A DNA stretch of 64,000 bases, taken from Pontiellaceae bacterium B12227. Its GTDB lineage: Bacteria > Verrucomicrobiota > Kiritimatiellia > Kiritimatiellales > Pontiellaceae. Positions 8,087-16,085 of this stretch are shown piece by piece; position 1 is the first letter of the stretch, and each line of letters opens with the position of its first letter. The stretch covers positions 62,001 through 126,000 of the forward strand of contig JAROAZ010000004.1 in the NCBI GenBank assembly GCA_029432775.1. The letters run 5' to 3'. The translations under genes and the position numbers were made by a program. The notes beneath the pieces are model-generated. The model saw only the letters and a list, made by a program, of their open reading frames with translations. It was not told where the DNA came from and did not search any database.

Positions 8087-9520
8087 TTATCTTCCAGCCT
8101 GCTCTGCCGTAACCTTCCGCTGCTCGAGTTGTCCGCGGATCTCGTGAGCCACCTTTTCATTAATGGGAAAACGCCAGACGCACAGCATGGTTCCAATCAG
8201 TCCGACCACCGGGATAACGGTGTAGAGGAAGAGCATTGACTGCAGGGTTTCCGGCGATTGGGCTCCCCCCAACGACGCATCAAACCCGGTCCATTCCAGA
8301 ATGAGTCCTGCGAGAAAAAAGCAAATGGCAAAGCCCAGCTTCATCGTCCAGCCATAGAACGCACCAAACGCCCCCTCGCGCCGGGTCCCGTTCTTAAGCT
8401 CGTCCCAATCAGTCACATCGGCCGTCATGGAAGCCAGCAACGTCCAGGCGGCTGAAAGCCCCGGGGCCATCAGTGCGGAAGAGATCAGCTGAAGCCAGGG
8501 ATTGTTCGGGGTAAAGACCCACCACTTAATGGCATTGCCGATAATCGCCAACACCAAAAAAGCCTGAAGAGCCGGCTTCTTGCCGATCTTAGTGGACACC
8601 CATGCAATCACCGGCACCGAAGCAATGCAGCAAATGTGATACAAGGAGCCGCCGACCCCCAGCAGCGTTGACGCGGCTTTCAACTCCCCACCAAACAGAT
8701 AATATACATTGATATAAAATCCGAAGATGATCACCAGAAACATGCCCGTAACCATAGTGACCAACGCACCCAGCACATAGAGAAACGGCGTGACCTTGAA
8801 AACAGAGAGCACGCCCTTGAATCCGTTTTTAGCACGGGTTTCGGTCTGCTCTTCCAACGTGAGTTCCCGTTCTTTCAGGAACAGGCCGGGTGCGACTCCC
8901 ATGATGATCATAAAAGCGCCGAAGACAATGCCGACCCAACGCATGCCATCCACGGTGTCCTCAAAGCAATCGCGCTGCGTCAACCAGAAGAGCCATTGGA
9001 TGCAGAAGCCGGCCACAGACTGAAAACCGGTGCGAAAAGACATAACCCGGGTGCGTTCATGGTAATCCGGACTCAGCTCATAGCCCAACGCCACATACGG
9101 CACACCAAAAACAGTAAACGCGGTGTAGAAAAGAATGGAAATGGTCATGTACCAAGAGAAATAGAACGTTGTGCTCATTCCTCGCGGGCACCACCACATC
9201 AAAGCAAACAACAGTCCTCCGGCAATCGCCCCGCCGATAATATAGGGACGCCGCCGGCCGAACCGTGAACAGGTTCGATCGCTGATCCAGCCCATAATGG
9301 GATCGGTAATTGCATCCCAGATCCGGAAAAAAAGCACCGCAAATCCCAGCAGGACGGGCGAAACATTCAGAGCCACATTAAAGAACGGGTTGGCCATATT
9401 AGTAACCGCATTCTGCATCGCATTTTCTGCGTATGCCCCCATTCCATAGGCGATCTTACCTCCGGAACTGATGCGGTCTTCCTCTGACGTTTCGTACTGC
9501 TTTTTTTCCTCGGCGCTCAC
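8087..9520 (-). CDS. GPH-family sugar:cation symporter (MFS, MelB/XynB-like)
   Basis: The protein of about 477 residues has twelve predicted membrane helices and the glycoside-pentoside-hexuronide signature: an early helix pair with FFRIWDAITDPIMGWISDRT and the loop RFGRRRPYIIGG. Members import galactosides, xylosides or glucuronides with Na+ or H+. It faces the GH2/GH43 genes and precedes no other transporter component, so it is a candidate importer for their products. The open frame continues upstream to a TTG at 9553; GTG at 9520 with AGG seven bases before it is preferred, but the start is uncertain. A hydrophilic N-terminus (about 25 residues) precedes the first helix. Confidence 0.9.
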   Translation of the reverse strand: MSAEEKKQYETSEEDRISSGGKIAYGMGAYAENAMQNAVTNMANPFFNVALNVSPVLLGFAVLFFRIWDAITDPIMGWISDRTCSRFGRRRPYIIGGAIAGGLLFALMWWCPRGMSTTFYFSWYMTISILFYTAFTVFGVPYVALGYELSPDYHERTRVMSFRTGFQSVAGFCIQWLFWLTQRDCFEDTVDGMRWVGIVFGAFMIIMGVAPGLFLKERELTLEEQTETRAKNGFKGVLSVFKVTPFLYVLGALVTMVTGMFLVIIFGFYINVYYLFGGELKAASTLLGVGGSLYHICCIASVPVIAWVSTKIGKKPALQAFLVLAIIGNAIKWWVFTPNNPWLQLISSALMAPGLSAAWTLLASMTADVTDWDELKNGTRREGAFGAFYGWTMKLGFAICFFLAGLILEWTGFDASLGGAQSPETLQSMLFLYTVIPVVGLIGTMLCVWRFPINEKVAHEIRGQLEQRKVTAEQAGR

Positions 9521-9747
9521 TGATTTGCCTGTTCCCCTTGTCACTCCACCCAATCGCGATTTTTTGATTTAATACAGTCTAACAGGATCTTTATTTTAAG
9601 CACGCTTGAATTTACGTAAGCAGGTTTTGCCGGGGAAAGCAGCTAAAGACATTGTGTACTTCGCATATAACGTCCTCTTCAAGGCTTACACACACCCTAT
9701 GTGGGAGAACGGGAAGGAAGCCCGCTCTTCATATATCCACTGCATTA

Positions 9748-10095
9748 CTAATCTTCATCGAACCATTCATCATCCGGATCAAATGCAGGGATCGGTATAT
9801 TGATGATTCGCATCTTTCCGACCGCGCGATGACGGCAACCCGGTTTAATGAGAATGGACATCATAGGCTTAACGGGCACGATGTCGCCATCCAGCTCCAT
9901 ATGGCCATCCCCTTCCAGAACCAAATAAATCTCCGTCAGCTTCTTATGATAATGAATCCTGCTGTCTTTGGAGATGTCGACCATGTGAATCGTGGCCACA
10001 GGATTGTCAGGACTCACAAAGGCACGACGACTTTCCCCGCAAGGACAGGAAGCGGGCTCAATTGCATCCATTTGCTCAACAACATATTTTTTCAT
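9748..10095 (-). CDS. Small cupin-domain protein
   Basis: The 115-residue protein is a single beta-barrel cupin. Motif 1 is HYHKKLTEIYLVLEGDG, with the metal-ligand pattern H-x-H-x4-E, and motif 2 lies around IKPGCRHRAVG. The N-terminus contains CPCGESRRAF, which may be redox- or metal-related. Small cupins of this kind include sugar isomerases/mutarotases and the uronate-handling KdgF group, but the sequence does not decide among them. GAGGTGA lies seven bases upstream of the ATG. It sits between a transporter and a probable lyase on the same strand. An acidic tail (DPDDEWFDED) ends the protein. Confidence 0.8.
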   Translation of the reverse strand: MKKYVVEQMDAIEPASCPCGESRRAFVSPDNPVATIHMVDISKDSRIHYHKKLTEIYLVLEGDGHMELDGDIVPVKPMMSILIKPGCRHRAVGKMRIINIPIPAFDPDDEWFDED

Positions 10096-10178
10096 TGTTC
10101 TTCACCTCGAAAGTCCGGCCAACCTTTACTCCCAAACACACGTGGTGAATGGATCGACATGATTCATTCTCGCGTAGG

Positions 10179-12113
10179 TTACACTACAGAAATCATACAC
10201 GATGCCTTCATGCCCTCTTCCCTGGGAAGCTCGGCTATGATCGGCACACATTCCATGCCCGGTACCATATTGAAAATCCGGCCCTTTTCACTCTCTTTGA
10301 TCTTCAGCGGCACCGTGGACTCGACCACCACGGTTCCTTCCGGCTTCTTGATCTCGATGCGCTTATCCGAGACCTGGCGCACCTTTTCGCCGGACGGCGA
10401 CATAATCGGCACCACCAGGGATGCCCCGTTTTTACTGACTGAACCGTCTGCGGCCGCAGCAGTGATCGTGACTTTACCTGAATCAAGTGCGTAACCTAAT
10501 TTATAGTCCGCAGTATCATCTGTGAGCACATGGTGTTCCCGATCGTTCAGGCTCGCTTTTACGTCAAAGCGAATACGTTTCCCGTCATCCGCGGTTTTCA
10601 CATCGGCCTTCAGGTCGTAAAGATTGGTATACCATTTCCCGTCCTTCATCGTTTCGATGCGCGGTGTGAATGCAAAATCCTCTCCGGGCAGCGGCTGCAT
10701 ATTTAGCGGCTCCACCATAACGTAGTCGGCCATACTGGCCGCTAAAACGGTGCCCACCTTCTCATGGTGCAACACGGCCAGTGAACCGCCGGTTGCCTGT
10801 TGGATATGCGGTTCATTTTTCGTTTTGTATTGGGAGTCGTAGGCCGAAACCGTTCCGCGCCACGGCCCCCGCGCGGCCAACCAAACCGCCAGCTCTGGGA
10901 ATTCTTTTAAACCGTCCGCGGTCTCGCGCGGTAACGGGGTCGATTTATCAATCTTCGGCATCTTATCTTTGTTGTCCTGCACAAACGCCATCACTTTGGC
11001 GTGGGCAAAGGTATGATGAATGCACGGTTTAATGCCGTGCGAAACATAGTGCGGCCCACCGTGCAATAAACCATCAGCCGTGCAGCGTCTCAACAACTCC
11101 GCATTTTTGTAGGCCGCCGTTCCAAAGGCTGGATTCCGCCCTGCCATCATGCTGAAGCCCGGCTGACACCCATCGGACGTGCGGCTGCCCCAATAGCTCC
11201 ATTTCGCCTGGCGCGTTCCCCAGCTGTTATCCCATGCCCCATCTGGAAGCATAAATTCAAGATGACCGTTCAACGCCTGCGTCAATAACTCCAGCAGTTC
11301 GACATCATTCTCTTCCACCGCATACAGCACCACCCCGTTGAGCGACTCTTCAACATTGTATCCAAGGTCCACCGGCAGCAGATTTTTACCGCTGCGGTTG
11401 TCGTTCGGCTTCCCTTCTCCCCACAGCAGTTTATTCGGTTCTGTAAAGTAGTTTTTTGCCTCTTTGGCAAACGCATGGCTGCGATCGATATACTTTGGTT
11501 CATGCAGGACATGGCCGATCAGATAAAATCCGTAAATAGCCGTCATGCCATAATTGAGGTTCGTGAAATCAATTTTTTTAAACTGTTTCCAGAGATATCC
11601 CTCGGCCGCAAAAGCCAGTCGTTCTTTCCATGCCGCCAGCGTTTCTTCATCCAGAATTTCGCCGTGATAATGAATCGCTTCCGCAAGCGCAATCGCACCG
11701 AAAATAGTGGTGCCGTGCCATGCCTTCGGCGGAAGGTCATTGGTCCATCGACCATCCTTGCCGGTGACATTTTTTGACCACGCCATCACGTTAACGGCGG
11801 CATCGAGATATTTCTGCTCACCCGTCGCATGCGCCATGTGCATGAACGGATAAACGGCATCGTGACAGCGGGCATGCGTAACGCCACGCTCTTTACAGGC
11901 CGGACACTCCAGCAGGCCATGCATCTTAGGATCGGACGGATTATTGACCTGGTTGGCCATCATGCCGTCGCACCAATCCTTCAGCAGGTTATAGGTCAGC
12001 GCATCATAATCATCCGCACGTCCAATGCCTGGAACACTCCTGCATCCGCTGAGCGCTAAAGCCATTCCGACGGAACCCAACGACATGGTCTGTATAAAAT
12101 TCTGACGATTCAT
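10179..12113 (-). CDS. Lipoprotein of probable (alpha/alpha)-toroid lyase/hydrolase type
   Basis: The 644-residue protein starts MNRQNFIQTMSLGSVGMALALSGC: a hydrophobic signal ending in the lipobox LSGC (Cys24), so it is probably a lipoprotein. Residues about 35-420 are rich in amphipathic helices with repeated aromatic/His motifs (HARCHDAVYPFMHMAHATGE, WHGTTIFGAIALAEAIHYHG, SYWGSRTSDGCQPGFSMMAG). This is the look of an (alpha/alpha) barrel of polysaccharide lyases or unsaturated-uronyl hydrolases. The last roughly 200 residues are beta-rich. I cannot assign a known family. The sulfatase 20 bp upstream is in the same orientation and probably cotranscribed, so action on a sulfated uronate-containing oligosaccharide is plausible but inferred. 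Confidence 0.6.
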   Translation of the reverse strand: MNRQNFIQTMSLGSVGMALALSGCRSVPGIGRADDYDALTYNLLKDWCDGMMANQVNNPSDPKMHGLLECPACKERGVTHARCHDAVYPFMHMAHATGEQKYLDAAVNVMAWSKNVTGKDGRWTNDLPPKAWHGTTIFGAIALAEAIHYHGEILDEETLAAWKERLAFAAEGYLWKQFKKIDFTNLNYGMTAIYGFYLIGHVLHEPKYIDRSHAFAKEAKNYFTEPNKLLWGEGKPNDNRSGKNLLPVDLGYNVEESLNGVVLYAVEENDVELLELLTQALNGHLEFMLPDGAWDNSWGTRQAKWSYWGSRTSDGCQPGFSMMAGRNPAFGTAAYKNAELLRRCTADGLLHGGPHYVSHGIKPCIHHTFAHAKVMAFVQDNKDKMPKIDKSTPLPRETADGLKEFPELAVWLAARGPWRGTVSAYDSQYKTKNEPHIQQATGGSLAVLHHEKVGTVLAASMADYVMVEPLNMQPLPGEDFAFTPRIETMKDGKWYTNLYDLKADVKTADDGKRIRFDVKASLNDREHHVLTDDTADYKLGYALDSGKVTITAAAADGSVSKNGASLVVPIMSPSGEKVRQVSDKRIEIKKPEGTVVVESTVPLKIKESEKGRIFNMVPGMECVPIIAELPREEGMKASCMISVV

Positions 12114-12133
12114 AATAGGTGTAATCCTTGGGT

Positions 12134-13447
12134 TTATTTATGCCGCTGCGGGGTTTCCTTGACCCACTCTTCGATCAGTTTCCAGAGTTTGGAAACCTTT
12201 TCCGGATATTCTGAGGCCAGATCATTACGGTCATCCGGATCATTTTTCAGATCATAAAGCTGTTTGCCCGCAGGCCTGACAATCAGCTTATGCCAACCAT
12301 CGATCACCACCCAGGCCTTCAGATCTTTACTCAAGTCATCGCGGGTTTCCAGATTGCTGTCATGCTCGTACACATCCACAAAGATGCGATCCCGCTTTTT
12401 CAGGGCAGCCGAGTCCCGCAGGTCGAGGCCGGACATTTCCTTCGGCGGCTCAATGCCGCATGCCTTCAGAATGGTCGGTGCAATGTCGAGGTTACTCGCC
12501 AGGGTTTCCGCATCGCGCAGGGGTTTAACCGTTGCGCCGTGCGTGATAAAAATCGGCGTACGGATGCCCGCTTCGGTCGGCTCGCGCTTGGAGCGTACGG
12601 AACTATTTTTCTTCTTCGGATTCTGCACCCATCCATTGTCGCAGGTGTAGACAAAGATCGTATTTTCATAAAGCCCCTGCTCTTTAAGATGCTCAACGAG
12701 CTGTCCGCAACCCTCATCGAACCAATCCACATTCGCCCAGTAGCGTGCCGTCGGCTCGTTCGGTGCAATATCCTTGTATTTGTTATAAATTCGATCCGGA
12801 GCATTATGCGGCGAGTGCGGAAGATAAACCCCGTACCACAGGAAGAATGGTTTATCTTCCTTTTTGGATTGCTGAACAATGTCGTGGAACGGCTTCATGG
12901 TTTCGCGACCGATTTTCAGGCCGACATCCCCGTGACGTCCGCCCTTAAGCGCATCGCCATGCGTCATGGCATGGGTGAACCCATGATCCAGCGGATTTTC
13001 CTCCCACCATTTTCCGGTCTGCAGGGTCAGGTAGCCATTATCCCGGAGAACTTCGATAAACGTGGTGCAATCAGCAAAAGGCGCGGTCATCGCTTTTCGT
13101 AGCTCTCCAAACTCTTTCTTATGCGTCCGATAGTGCGTATCCTTCGGCATCACAGGATCGTTGCCGCGAATACCCGTTTCGTGCGGATAAAGACCGGTGG
13201 CGAGACTGGCAAGCGACGGGCGGCATAACGGCGCCGTCACATAACCCCGCTCATACAGCAGACCGGCGGAAGCCAGCTTATCCAGGTTCGGGGTCTGAAT
13301 ATGCTCATGCCCCATAAATCCATAATCATCCCACCCCTGGTCATCGCTCAGAATAAACACCACATTGGGCTGTTTGGCCGTAACCGTTAGAGCCGCCATT
13401 ACCGCTACAGCAACGGCAATCATCCGGCTGATTTTAAAAGTACGCAT
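12134..13447 (-). CDS. Secreted S1-type sulfatase with non-canonical formylglycine motif
   Basis: This type I (formylglycine) sulfatase hydrolyses sulfate esters. PNVVFILSDDQGWDDYGF holds the N-terminal metal ligands (DDQ), and the active site is Cys75 in LCRPSLASLATG. The usual motif is C-x-P/A-S-R; here the arginine position is leucine (Leu79), a variation I recall from some S1 subgroups. Later ligands are seen in YTCDNGW. At 437 residues it is typical in length. The start at 13447 is chosen because AAGGAG lies six bases upstream. A 24-residue signal peptide indicates export. No sulfatase-maturating enzyme is encoded in this window. It is probably cotranscribed with the lipoprotein gene 20 bp downstream. 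Confidence 0.88.
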   Translation of the reverse strand: MRTFKISRMIAVAVAVMAALTVTAKQPNVVFILSDDQGWDDYGFMGHEHIQTPNLDKLASAGLLYERGYVTAPLCRPSLASLATGLYPHETGIRGNDPVMPKDTHYRTHKKEFGELRKAMTAPFADCTTFIEVLRDNGYLTLQTGKWWEENPLDHGFTHAMTHGDALKGGRHGDVGLKIGRETMKPFHDIVQQSKKEDKPFFLWYGVYLPHSPHNAPDRIYNKYKDIAPNEPTARYWANVDWFDEGCGQLVEHLKEQGLYENTIFVYTCDNGWVQNPKKKNSSVRSKREPTEAGIRTPIFITHGATVKPLRDAETLASNLDIAPTILKACGIEPPKEMSGLDLRDSAALKKRDRIFVDVYEHDSNLETRDDLSKDLKAWVVIDGWHKLIVRPAGKQLYDLKNDPDDRNDLASEYPEKVSKLWKLIEEWVKETPQRHK

Positions 13448-13646
13448 TGCTTTCTCCTTACTGAACTGATCCACCGCATCACCATGGTTCCCACAGTTTA
13501 TAATTTTCCTTTAAAACACATCTCAAACATTAACCCCAACAGCAAAACATCCGACATTCAAATCGTTGAAATAAATTCGAAGACCAGCGGAAGTATGAAC
13601 CGTTAGGTACAATCTGCAGCAGTATAATTTGTAGTGTCCCCCCTGA

Positions 13647-13697
13647 TTATTGCTCAATCAGCCGAAAGAAAGGCGCTAAATTTAACTTTGGGGGTAC
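13647..13697 (-). pseudogene. Orphan C-terminal tag like those of the LamG proteins
   Basis: On the minus strand this stretch reads VPPKLNLAPFFRLIEQ then stop. The two large secreted proteins further right end in ...GGTPPVT...FFRLIEQ or FFRLIQQ, so this is most likely the leftover 3' end of another member of that group. It lies directly after the stop of the GH78 gene, in another frame. CTGATT/AATCAG flanking the stop codon can also form a short hairpin, and C and G runs at 13637-13642 and 13690-13694 could close a larger one. Confidence 0.45.
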
Positions 13698-16069
13698 TAA
13701 AGAATATTCGTGGTTGCAGTAATCGCCCACGTTCCAGGCGCAACGTTGATTTTCAGATACTTATCGTCTTCGCTGTTCCAGCGGATACCGGGAACACCTC
13801 CAATGAATTTTCCACTTTTCCAGATCGATTTACCGTTGGCTTGAACCTGCGCAACCTTCCCGATCGACTTTGGAATGCCGATGATGGCCACGGTATCTGC
13901 CGGCGAATGCAGCGCTACCCCGAAAGCTCCGTCCTTCTGCTGCAGGTCGACGGTAATATCGCCTTTCACACTAGGAATCACCTGTTTCAGCGTCGTGAAG
14001 TGTTCCATATTGGGAAGGATCTGATATTCGCTCCAACCGGGTTGGGTCGGATGAACCCCGACCATATGTTTGGCGAGTATCGTATTCGGCGCATTCCACG
14101 CATGATTATAGGTTCCACCTTTGGGGAACATTTCATAAAGCGTGCTCATGCCCTTGCGATCTACCTGACTTTGGTACCGCTCCTTCATCCGCTTGAGCGC
14201 GGCGTCATATTGTCCGGCTACGCACATGGCCTCTTCGACCATCCACTCAAAATGGGGGCTGCAGAAATGGTTGGGAACCAGCACATGCTCGACAATGGAC
14301 GCATATTTCTCCGGGGAGGCCAAACCGGAGAGTATGGCCACTGCGTTGGCGCGGTCGTCCTGAAGCTTTTTGGGGTTACTGCTGTAGTATTTCCCGGCCC
14401 AGTATTTCTTATTAAACCCTTTCTCCAAAGTCTGGATGCGTTCGTCATACCAGGCCATATCCCGTTGTTCACCCAGCTCCAGTGCGATCTTTTTTGCGCT
14501 GTTGAGGGCCATGAAATAAAGCGAATCAAGAATCACCTTGTCATCGACGGTTCCTTTTTCGCCCCAGTCGCTCCAGTTCCACGAATCCATGGAACGCTTT
14601 GCCCGTTTCGGCAACCCATCTGCGCCCATCGTCCAGAGGTTCAGATAATCGCGAACATACGGGTAGGCATAACGAAGCGTTTCCTCATCACCGGTGTTCA
14701 GATAATATTGCCAAATGCCCTGCTCTACAAACTGAAGACTCTGGGTAGGCAGTTCCCGCAGGCGCAGCGGGCCTAGTGCGCCATAGACGCCATCATGGCT
14801 GTAGGCCATGGTGATCCGGATCGCTTTTTTCAGCAGCTGCCGACCGGCATCATCCATGCAGTAAAACAAGTAACCGGCCTGATCCGCCACGTCGCCGATC
14901 CAGCAGGCCCGTTCGCGATCGGGACAATCCATAAAATTATCGCGGGCGCAGACAAACAGGGTATTGCGCCCCATCCAGTAGAGGCGCTCATAAAACGGGT
15001 CACTGCATGTAAAGGAGCCGGCGTTAATGTCACCCACACTCATCCAGCGGTACTTCAGCCCCATCACCTTCACGCCGGCCGGAATTTCGTACTTGATGGT
15101 ATGGCCGTTCATCCAGGAAAGGCTCTCAAAAGACTGCTTTCCTTCTTTGGTCGTATAATGCCCGTTGATCTGGTTCAGCCGATTGTCCGTCGTGATGATA
15201 ATTTCAACTCCGGCATCACTCTCCACTTCGAGATAGGGGGTGACCTGTTTATTGAAGGGAAGGATGCAACTGATGGTTTCCCCAGTGCTGACAAAAGGAA
15301 ATTTGGATGCCGGATAGTTTTCATAATCCTTCAGGCCATGATTAACCAGTGCCGGAACATAGTTCTTTTCCAAAGTGTACCAAGGCGCCGCCGGCGGAAT
15401 GCCCTTTTCCGTTGCCGCCTTCCAGCTCGCATCGGAAAAGTCCGGCGAGGTCCAGTCGCCCATCTCATTCCGTGCATCATACCGGACACTGAACTGTATA
15501 ATATTTTTCCCGGAATCGCAGTTGTCCCGCGCGTACGCCGGATCGGCCTTCACCTTCCAGCTTTTATCTGAAACCAGTTTTTTGCCGTTGAAGTCCGCCT
15601 GAAAAATAAAACCGCCCTTCCCGCTGTCGATATGCGTACCCTTATGGGTTTCCTTGCCCCAGTACCATACTAAGACCGCAATCGTATTTTCACCGGGCTT
15701 AAGGTGCCGGGTAATATCCACCTCTTCATACCATGAGTTGGACGGTTTAGTTTCCGCTGGATCTTTCCACATTTCCTTCTTTCGTTTCCAAGGCTCAGCC
15801 GGACTGGGGCCGCGCGCCACGCTGCCCTCAAAAACGACCAGCTCGCCATTGATCCACATCCAGTATTTACTGTCCGCGGAAATATTCGCGATCACCTGCT
15901 CCGGCACCCTGGAAATTTTCAGGTCTTTACGAAAAGCCACCCACGCATTGGTGGGCCCTTCCTCCGCCTGCCAGATCCACTGCGCCTTCCAGTCCACCGG
16001 CGATTCATTTGCCAAAGCTCCCATGACCGCGCAAACGGCCAATACACTGCCTATCAAAACCTTCTTCAT
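13697..16069 (-). CDS. Secreted GH78 alpha-L-rhamnosidase
   Basis: Secreted inverting rhamnosidase of 790 residues; a signal peptide of about 22 residues precedes WKAQWIWQAEEGPTNAWVAF. N-terminal beta-sandwich domains are followed by an (alpha/alpha)6 barrel. The GH78 signature is FMDCPDRERACWIGDVADQ near residue 383, and the family's second acidic segment corresponds to STLYEMFPKGGTYNHAWNAP. It is clearly paralogous to the gene at 46127, with the same short architecture and no Ig-like domain at the start. The ATG at 16069 is preferred because AGGAG is eight bases upstream. It is the last gene of a minus-strand operon, 16 bp after a GH106 gene. Confidence 0.92.
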   Translation of the reverse strand: MKKVLIGSVLAVCAVMGALANESPVDWKAQWIWQAEEGPTNAWVAFRKDLKISRVPEQVIANISADSKYWMWINGELVVFEGSVARGPSPAEPWKRKKEMWKDPAETKPSNSWYEEVDITRHLKPGENTIAVLVWYWGKETHKGTHIDSGKGGFIFQADFNGKKLVSDKSWKVKADPAYARDNCDSGKNIIQFSVRYDARNEMGDWTSPDFSDASWKAATEKGIPPAAPWYTLEKNYVPALVNHGLKDYENYPASKFPFVSTGETISCILPFNKQVTPYLEVESDAGVEIIITTDNRLNQINGHYTTKEGKQSFESLSWMNGHTIKYEIPAGVKVMGLKYRWMSVGDINAGSFTCSDPFYERLYWMGRNTLFVCARDNFMDCPDRERACWIGDVADQAGYLFYCMDDAGRQLLKKAIRITMAYSHDGVYGALGPLRLRELPTQSLQFVEQGIWQYYLNTGDEETLRYAYPYVRDYLNLWTMGADGLPKRAKRSMDSWNWSDWGEKGTVDDKVILDSLYFMALNSAKKIALELGEQRDMAWYDERIQTLEKGFNKKYWAGKYYSSNPKKLQDDRANAVAILSGLASPEKYASIVEHVLVPNHFCSPHFEWMVEEAMCVAGQYDAALKRMKERYQSQVDRKGMSTLYEMFPKGGTYNHAWNAPNTILAKHMVGVHPTQPGWSEYQILPNMEHFTTLKQVIPSVKGDITVDLQQKDGAFGVALHSPADTVAIIGIPKSIGKVAQVQANGKSIWKSGKFIGGVPGIRWNSEDDKYLKINVAPGTWAITATTNIL

Positions 16070-16085
16070 GGTCACTACTCCTTTA

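Noticed and set aside
9554..9747. Possible terminator (GAACGGG ... CCCGCTC) after the cupin gene
   Set aside because: The stem has mismatches and no T-run on the minus strand, so it was not listed as a terminator.
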